Origin: Flavobacteriales bacterium
GTDB lineage: Bacteria > Bacteroidota > Bacteroidia > Flavobacteriales_D > Crocinitomicaceae
Direction of reading: 5' to 3'
Length of the DNA: 32,973 bases
Assembly (NCBI GenBank): GCA_947458985.1
Contig: CANHBA010000003.1
Span: 1-32,973 of the forward strand
The notes under the pieces were generated by a model. The model worked only from the letters and a program-made list of their open reading frames with translations, was not told where the DNA came from and ran no database searches. Shown here piece after piece: positions 27,682 through 32,973 of this stretch. The position numbers were made by a program, and so were the translations under genes. The number at the start of each line of letters is the position of its first letter. Within the stretch, counting starts at the first letter, position 1.

Positions 27682-28743
27682 ATGCAAACGGCTTCTTTTT
27701 CAGAACAGCTGAGTCCAATTGAATGGGGCCCACTGCTCAACTCCTCTTTTTCTTCAGTTCTTGCACCGTTTGCGTCTAGAAAAATTGCCATTCTCGTCGA
27801 TGAAAACACCCACGACCACTGCCTTGAATTTTTAATCACAGGCTTTGAAGCTTTAGCTGAAGCTGAGGTCATTATGCTGCCTGCAGGCGAAGAAAACAAA
27901 GTACTCGAAGTTTGTTTTCAGGTCTGGGAAACCCTCACAGAAGCTGGTTTTAGTCGCCACGACCTCCTGATCAATTTAGGAGGCGGTATGGTCACTGACC
28001 TCGGCGGCTTTGTCGCGTCTGTTTACAAGCGCGGCCTAGCTTTCATCAATGTACCTACAAGTTTACTTGGTATGGTCGATGCGGCGGTTGGCGGCAAAAC
28101 AGGTATCGATTTTGCCGGATACAAAAATCAAGTAGGAACATTCGCAGTAGCGCAGGTTACCTACATCGACACCGGTTTCTTGCACACCTTACCAAGCCAA
28201 GAATGGACCAACGGTTTTGCCGAGCTACTCAAGCACGCACTCATTTCGGATCTTGAGTTATGGCAAGACCTTTCTAAAATTCAAGATTTACAAAACGAAC
28301 TCCATTCAGCATTCATTCAACAAGGTGTTCAAATCAAAGCTGAAATCGTTGCGCAAGACCCTACTGAAAATGGCTTGCGCAAAATCCTGAATTTTGGACA
28401 CACCATTGGCCATGCGCTAGAATCCTATTATCTGAATTCCGCAACACCGCTCGCGCATGGGCACGCTGTGGCAATTGGTATCTTGCTAGAAAGTAAATTA
28501 TCTGTTGAGCATTCTTCTTTAACTCAAGCAGAATTTCTATCCATTGAAACCCGGATCAAAAGTACGTATGCGCTGCAAATCCCAGATGACACTGAGGGGC
28601 TTTGGGCGCTCATGCAACAAGATAAAAAGAATGACAACGGCGAGGTGCGCATTTGTTTGTTGCCTCAAATAGGTTCTTGTCTTTTTGACCAAAAGTTAAC
28701 TTTTGAAGATTTCGAGAAAGTGATTTTAGGTTACTGTTCTTAA
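27682..28743 (+). CDS. aroB: 3-dehydroquinate synthase
   Basis: LINLGGGMVTDLGGFVASVYKRG, NVPTSLLGMVDAAVGGKTGIDF, KNQVGTF, LNFGHTIGHALES, HGHAVAIG. Confidence 0.95.
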   Translation: MQTASFSEQLSPIEWGPLLNSSFSSVLAPFASRKIAILVDENTHDHCLEFLITGFEALAEAEVIMLPAGEENKVLEVCFQVWETLTEAGFSRHDLLINLGGGMVTDLGGFVASVYKRGLAFINVPTSLLGMVDAAVGGKTGIDFAGYKNQVGTFAVAQVTYIDTGFLHTLPSQEWTNGFAELLKHALISDLELWQDLSKIQDLQNELHSAFIQQGVQIKAEIVAQDPTENGLRKILNFGHTIGHALESYYLNSATPLAHGHAVAIGILLESKLSVEHSSLTQAEFLSIETRIKSTYALQIPDDTEGLWALMQQDKKNDNGEVRICLLPQIGSCLFDQKLTFEDFEKVILGYCS

Positions 28744-28757
28744 AAATTTTAGGGCAT

Positions 28758-28785
28758 AAAAAAAAGGCCCCCGAAGAGGCCCTTT
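28758..28785 (-). terminator. Rho-independent terminator downstream of the S46 peptidase gene (10-bp stem with a single G-U wobble near the base and another next to the loop, cUUCGg tetraloop, poly-U)
   Basis: Minus strand reads AAAGGGCCTC-TTCG-GGGGCCTTTT followed by further Ts (T-tract equals the plus-strand A-run 28758-28765). Confidence 0.9.
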
Positions 28786-28822
28786 CCTTACAAGCTAGTT
28801 GGAAGCACCAACTTGCAATGCT

Positions 28823-30964
28823 TTATTCAACGATGGTCATTTCGTCAACGATGTGTTTAGCGCCGGCATATTTGTCGATGATAAACAATACGTAACGGAT
28901 GTCTACGTTGATGGTTTTTTGCAATTTGTTGTCGAAGATGACGTCGCCTGCCATGGCTTCGATGTTGCCATCAAATGCCAAGCCAATGAGTTCTCCTTTG
29001 CCGTTCAAAACTGGCGAACCTGAATTACCACCGGTAATGTCGTTGTTGGTAAGGAAGTTGACTGGCATGTAGCCCGCTTTGTCAGCGTAACGGCCAAAGT
29101 CTTTTTTCTCGTTGAGTTCGATCAGGCGCTTAGGCAAATCGAATTCTTCGTCGTTTGGCTTGTATTTGTTGATAGTGCCTTGAAGCGTAGTGTAGTTGTT
29201 GATTTTAGCGTCGTTGCGTTTGTCGGCAGGAAGCGCGCTTACTTTTCCGTAAGTTAAACGCAAAGTGCTGTTTGCATCTGGGTACAAAATTGTACTCATG
29301 CCAGACTCTCTCAAACCTGCAACAAGTAGGCGGTAAGCACGGTTGTAGTCGTCGGTGAGTTTGGTGAGTTCGTCTGAGCGCTTCATGAGTTGCGCTAAGA
29401 TATCACTAGACAATTTGTAAAGTGGGTCATTTGTGAGTTGTCCTTCGCTCGGGGCCTCTAAGAACGCCAACATGCCGTTTTTAGAAACGAGGATAGACAT
29501 AGCGCACATGGCGCGTACTTCATTGGCCGTAGAGCCGTCGGCGTACATAGCAGCAACGCCGTTTGCAAGTTCGTAGTTGGCTTTTGCAGCGTAAAGGTTG
29601 AGTCCGTTGATGAGGATGTCCATTTCAGCTGGGCCATAAGTAGTTTCGAAAAACTCATTGATGGCTGCAATGAGGTCTGCTTTCATGGCAGCTCTTTTGG
29701 TCGCATCGGCTTTGGCGTAGGCCATGAGTTGCGCACCCATGCCACGAGAAATGGCAGCGTATTCAGAGTTTCTAAATAAAATAGATAAATAGTTGTCGTG
29801 ACGAGATTTATCGTTGGTTGCGTTGTAGTAGTTGTTGAGTGTCGTGACAACCGATCCGTATTTTGCTTTGTTTTCAGGTTTGTTGGCCCAAGCATCGAAT
29901 TTGGCTTCGTTTTTGGCTTTTGCAGCAGCAGTTTGGAATTGTGTCAAGGCGTCGATCATGCCTTGGCGGTTTTTCCAGTAGTTGGCGGTGCGTGCATATT
30001 TAGAAGCGTAGTTCAAGCGAACGTTGTCGTCTTTGTCCATGTACATTTTCATGGCGTCCATGGCTGTTTTGGAGGCTTCAACCCAAGCAGGGTAGGCGTA
30101 TTTCACGTTTTGATCGATGCCACCTGCTGGCAACCAGCGGTTGGTGCGGCCTGGGTAGCCCATGATCATGGCGAAGTCGCCTTCTTTGACACCATTTAAG
30201 TTGATTGGCAAGTGGTGTTTTGGGTGTAAAGGCACGTTGGAAGTGCTGTAGTCAGCTGGATTGCCGTTGGCATCTGCGTACACGCGGAACATACTGAAGT
30301 CACCGGTGTGGCGTGGCCATTCCCAGTTGTCGGTGTCGCCGCCGAATTTACCGATGCTATTTGGAGGCGTACCTACCAAACGCACGTCTTTGAAATCTTG
30401 GTAAACGAAGAAGTAAAATTCATTGCCTTGAAAGAAAGAGCGCACAGAAACGACATATTTGCCGCCTTCACTGTTTTCTTTTTCGATTAGAGCGATTTCT
30501 TCTTTGATGATTTTGTCGCGCTCTGTTTCAGACATGTTGTCAGAGACTTTAGCCATGATGCGCTTGGTGCAGTCGTCCATGCGGACAAAGAAGCGAACAT
30601 ATAAAGACTTTGGCTTGAGCTCTTGGCTGCGGTCTGCGGCCCAAAAACCGTTGGTGAGGTAGTCGTGCTCAGGGGTAGAGAGTTCGGCAATTGCGTCGTA
30701 GCCACAGTGGTGGTTGGTCAAAAGCAAACCGTCTTTAGAGATGAGCTCTGCCGTACAGCCACCGTTGAATTGTACAACTGCATCTTTCAAAGAAGAATTG
30801 TTGATGCTATAAATTTCTTCGGCCGTCAGTTGAAGACCCATTTTTTGCATGTCGCGGTGGTTTAAGCGATCGATAAACATCAAAAACCACATGCCTTCAT
30901 CGGCACGGACAAAAATCCCTACAAATAAGAACAGGGCAAGTGTAATACGTTTGAATTGTTTCAT
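28823..30964 (-). CDS. S46 family serine peptidase (dipeptidyl-peptidase 7-like)
   Basis: Signal peptide MKQFKRITLALFLFVGIFVRA; LTNHHCGYDAI (His), GGDTDNWEWPRHTGDFS (Asp), TGGNSGSPVLNGKGELIGLAFDGN (Ser). Start at 30964 preferred to the ORF track start. Confidence 0.95.
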   Translation of the reverse strand: MKQFKRITLALFLFVGIFVRADEGMWFLMFIDRLNHRDMQKMGLQLTAEEIYSINNSSLKDAVVQFNGGCTAELISKDGLLLTNHHCGYDAIAELSTPEHDYLTNGFWAADRSQELKPKSLYVRFFVRMDDCTKRIMAKVSDNMSETERDKIIKEEIALIEKENSEGGKYVVSVRSFFQGNEFYFFVYQDFKDVRLVGTPPNSIGKFGGDTDNWEWPRHTGDFSMFRVYADANGNPADYSTSNVPLHPKHHLPINLNGVKEGDFAMIMGYPGRTNRWLPAGGIDQNVKYAYPAWVEASKTAMDAMKMYMDKDDNVRLNYASKYARTANYWKNRQGMIDALTQFQTAAAKAKNEAKFDAWANKPENKAKYGSVVTTLNNYYNATNDKSRHDNYLSILFRNSEYAAISRGMGAQLMAYAKADATKRAAMKADLIAAINEFFETTYGPAEMDILINGLNLYAAKANYELANGVAAMYADGSTANEVRAMCAMSILVSKNGMLAFLEAPSEGQLTNDPLYKLSSDILAQLMKRSDELTKLTDDYNRAYRLLVAGLRESGMSTILYPDANSTLRLTYGKVSALPADKRNDAKINNYTTLQGTINKYKPNDEEFDLPKRLIELNEKKDFGRYADKAGYMPVNFLTNNDITGGNSGSPVLNGKGELIGLAFDGNIEAMAGDVIFDNKLQKTINVDIRYVLFIIDKYAGAKHIVDEMTIVE

Positions 30965-31025
30965 GATTTGAATATTGGTTGGCGAAGATACAATGAATGC
31001 CGTCAATTTGCAACGTTAATTCGTG

Positions 31026-31622
31026 CTACTTCACAGAGAGTAGCTTTTTTTTCATGCGGCTCAGGCTTTCAGGCAAGATACCGAGGTAAGATGCGATTTG
31101 ATGTTGGGCCACAATTTGCTCAATTCCGGGGTGGCGTTGCAGTAATTCTTGGTAGCGTTCTTCGGCATGCGCAGAGACCGTCATCAGGAAGCGTTTTTGC
31201 AAGACAGCTAAAGTGCGTTGGGCCATAATTCTAAACAAACGCTCCAAAGCTGGGATTTGCTCAAAAAGATATTCGAGGTCTTCTTTGCCAATTTCTAAAA
31301 TGTAACTCTCTTCTAAAGCCTGCACATTGAGCGTGGCGGCGTCGTCAAAATGAAAGGCAGATAAATCGCCCACCCACCAATCGGCAAAGGCAAAGTAAAG
31401 TACGTGTTCGCTTCCTTTGGTGTCGGTGTAGAACACGCGCAAAGTGCCGTCTACTACAAAGCCTTGTAGGAAATTCTTCGTGCCTTCTTTGAGAAAGAAA
31501 TCCTTCTTGGTAACCTTTCTGAGGTGGTAATATTGCTTCATGAGCTCAAAGTCCGCAGTGGAGAGCGGCACCCGTTGGCTCGTGTATTCGAATAGTTTTT
31601 GATATGCTGCTTGCGCGTCCAT
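31026..31622 (-). CDS. Crp/Fnr family transcriptional regulator
   Basis: cNMP-binding-like N-terminus (KKDFFLKEGTKNFLQGFVVDGTLRVFYTDTKGSEHVLYFAFADWWVGD) and C-terminal HTH (QHQIASYLGILPESLSRMKKKLL). Confidence 0.88.
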   Translation of the reverse strand: MDAQAAYQKLFEYTSQRVPLSTADFELMKQYYHLRKVTKKDFFLKEGTKNFLQGFVVDGTLRVFYTDTKGSEHVLYFAFADWWVGDLSAFHFDDAATLNVQALEESYILEIGKEDLEYLFEQIPALERLFRIMAQRTLAVLQKRFLMTVSAHAEERYQELLQRHPGIEQIVAQHQIASYLGILPESLSRMKKKLLSVK

Positions 31623-31627
31623 TTGTT

Positions 31628-32947
31628 TTATTTAGGAAGGTGCCTGATGCGCCATTCGGTGGGGTGCATGTTGTTGAAGCGTTGCCCGATTTGCTTGACC
31701 ATCGCAATGGATTGGCCTTCGAATTCAATGTAGTAAAAACCTGCCGGAGCGTTCCATTGGTGGCTTTCTCCGTGCAGAATTTGCAAGGCTTCTGTCAATT
31801 CAACCTTTTTGACAGGGAGCTCCCATTTCAGGTAGAGGCTGTAAACCATGTCGTAGCCTGGCGTCCAGTTTTTTTTGTTGGCCGTTGCAACGTGGGTTCC
31901 CGTTTTGAGAAACTTTAAATTTTTGATCTGAGGATAAAAGTCGAGCGCAAAGGTAGTCGTTGCAAAAACTTTGTCTTCCTCTTGCCAAAATTGCAGGTCA
32001 GTAGGGAAGGTGAGGTGCTGCGCTAAATCAGTGGGAAGTCCGGTCTGAAGCTGAGCCTTAGTTGGTTTCGATTTACGAATGTTTGCTTCTGTTTTTTGCA
32101 GCGCAGCAATGTAAAAACCTTCGCTTTTGATTTGATTAGGGAAAAAATAGTAGCCGCTGTTGTTTCGGTCTGGTTTCATGCCTTCAAAAGCAGGTAATTG
32201 GACCCTAGAGGCAATGCCATCTTCTAAAAATGAAAGAAGTTGTTGCTCATTTTCTTCGGGATTGAAAGTGCACGTTGAGTAAATCAGGTAGCCACCTTCT
32301 TTGAGTAGTGGCCAAACTTCTTCTAATATGTCTGTTTGTCGCTCGGCGCAGGTATTGGCATTGCCAAGATTCCATTCGGCTCTGGCCTGATGGTCTTTGC
32401 GAAACATCCCTTCTCCAGAACAGGGCGCGTCAATTACCAAAACATCGAGCTGGCCCGCTAATGCGCTGAGCTCTATAGGTTTGTGGTTGCAAACAAAAAC
32501 ATTGGAATAGCCCCATTTAGTGAGGTTTTCACTGAGGATATACGCTCTAGACCGATTGATTTCATTGGCGATCAGGACACCACGGTGCTGCAAAAAACCG
32601 GCAATGAGTGTGCTTTTTCCGCCGGGTGCAGCGCTTAAATCCAGTACCACAGGATTTTGAGGCAATTCTAGGGTTTGAAGTACCTTTTCTAAATACATAG
32701 AGCCGGCTTCTTGCGGATAGTAGGCACCCGCATGAAAAAGCGGATCGTAAGTAAAGCTTGGACGTTTGTCGAGGTACACACCGTTTGGATTCCAGGGAAC
32801 GGGTGTGGTATTTTCAAAAAAAGACTTTCGCTGCGGATGAAGACGAACAGAGGTTGGTGCAGTTTGGTTCAGGGATTCAAGCAGTTGCTCCGGTACAAAA
32901 GGATCTTGTTGGATGCGATCTACAAATTCTTTTGGTAAATCAGTCAT
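31628..32947 (-). CDS. RsmF/NOL1-NOP2-Sun family rRNA (cytosine-C5) methyltransferase
   Basis: VLDLSAAPGGKSTLIAGFL, VLVIDAPCSGEGMFRKD, LIYSTCTFNPEENEQQ; C-terminal PUA-like region. ATG 32947 preferred to TTG 32953. Confidence 0.93.
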   Translation of the reverse strand: MTDLPKEFVDRIQQDPFVPEQLLESLNQTAPTSVRLHPQRKSFFENTTPVPWNPNGVYLDKRPSFTYDPLFHAGAYYPQEAGSMYLEKVLQTLELPQNPVVLDLSAAPGGKSTLIAGFLQHRGVLIANEINRSRAYILSENLTKWGYSNVFVCNHKPIELSALAGQLDVLVIDAPCSGEGMFRKDHQARAEWNLGNANTCAERQTDILEEVWPLLKEGGYLIYSTCTFNPEENEQQLLSFLEDGIASRVQLPAFEGMKPDRNNSGYYFFPNQIKSEGFYIAALQKTEANIRKSKPTKAQLQTGLPTDLAQHLTFPTDLQFWQEEDKVFATTTFALDFYPQIKNLKFLKTGTHVATANKKNWTPGYDMVYSLYLKWELPVKKVELTEALQILHGESHQWNAPAGFYYIEFEGQSIAMVKQIGQRFNNMHPTEWRIRHLPK

Positions 32948-32973
32948 TTTCAAATGTAAGGATTTTTTGAAAA

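Noticed and set aside
29798-30199. 133-aa plus-strand ORF inside the S46 peptidase gene
   Set aside because: Antisense shadow of a strongly supported CDS; low-complexity Val/Phe/Gly composition.
1-32973. CRISPR arrays, transposases, phage genes, defence islands, rRNA/tRNA genes
   Set aside because: Scanned by eye: no regularly spaced repeats, no recombinase/transposase motifs, no recognisable RNA genes; nearly all sequence is covered by housekeeping, sugar-utilisation or envelope genes.

Overview
The window is a gene-dense, chromosomal-looking fragment of a Bacteroidota (Flavobacteriales-like) genome. Taxonomy is inferred from T9SS C-terminal sorting domains, an S46 peptidase and TAnnTTTG-type -7 boxes. 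I see no rRNA, tRNA, CRISPR or mobile element. From left to right: (i) an ECF sigma factor with a translationally coupled, edge-truncated anti-sigma-like membrane protein carrying a Ser/Asn-rich, tandem-repeat linker; (ii) a Nudix-family regulator with a degenerate catalytic box, divergent from a compact maltodextrin cluster (BadF-type kinase, GH13, MFS, beta-phosphoglucomutase, GH65, T9SS-exported GH13) with no SusCD or LacI in view; (iii) a small conserved protein, TlyA-type methyltransferase, lipoprotein, RimO, second lipoprotein; (iv) FabG, HemB, HutH, small membrane protein; (v) GlcD-like FAD oxidase and a SAM methyltransferase; (vi) a thiolase followed by three tightly coupled envelope genes (large lipoprotein, putative outer-membrane barrel, T9SS beta-propeller-like protein); (vii) proline dehydrogenase, AroB, a DPP7-like S46 peptidase, a Crp/Fnr regulator and an RsmF-like rRNA methyltransferase. 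The best candidates for something under-described are the possible dual-membrane anti-sigma system at the left edge, the shared palindrome on both sides of the Nudix regulator gene, and the lipoprotein/barrel/T9SS trio. All functional calls come from reading the sequence by eye, with no database search.
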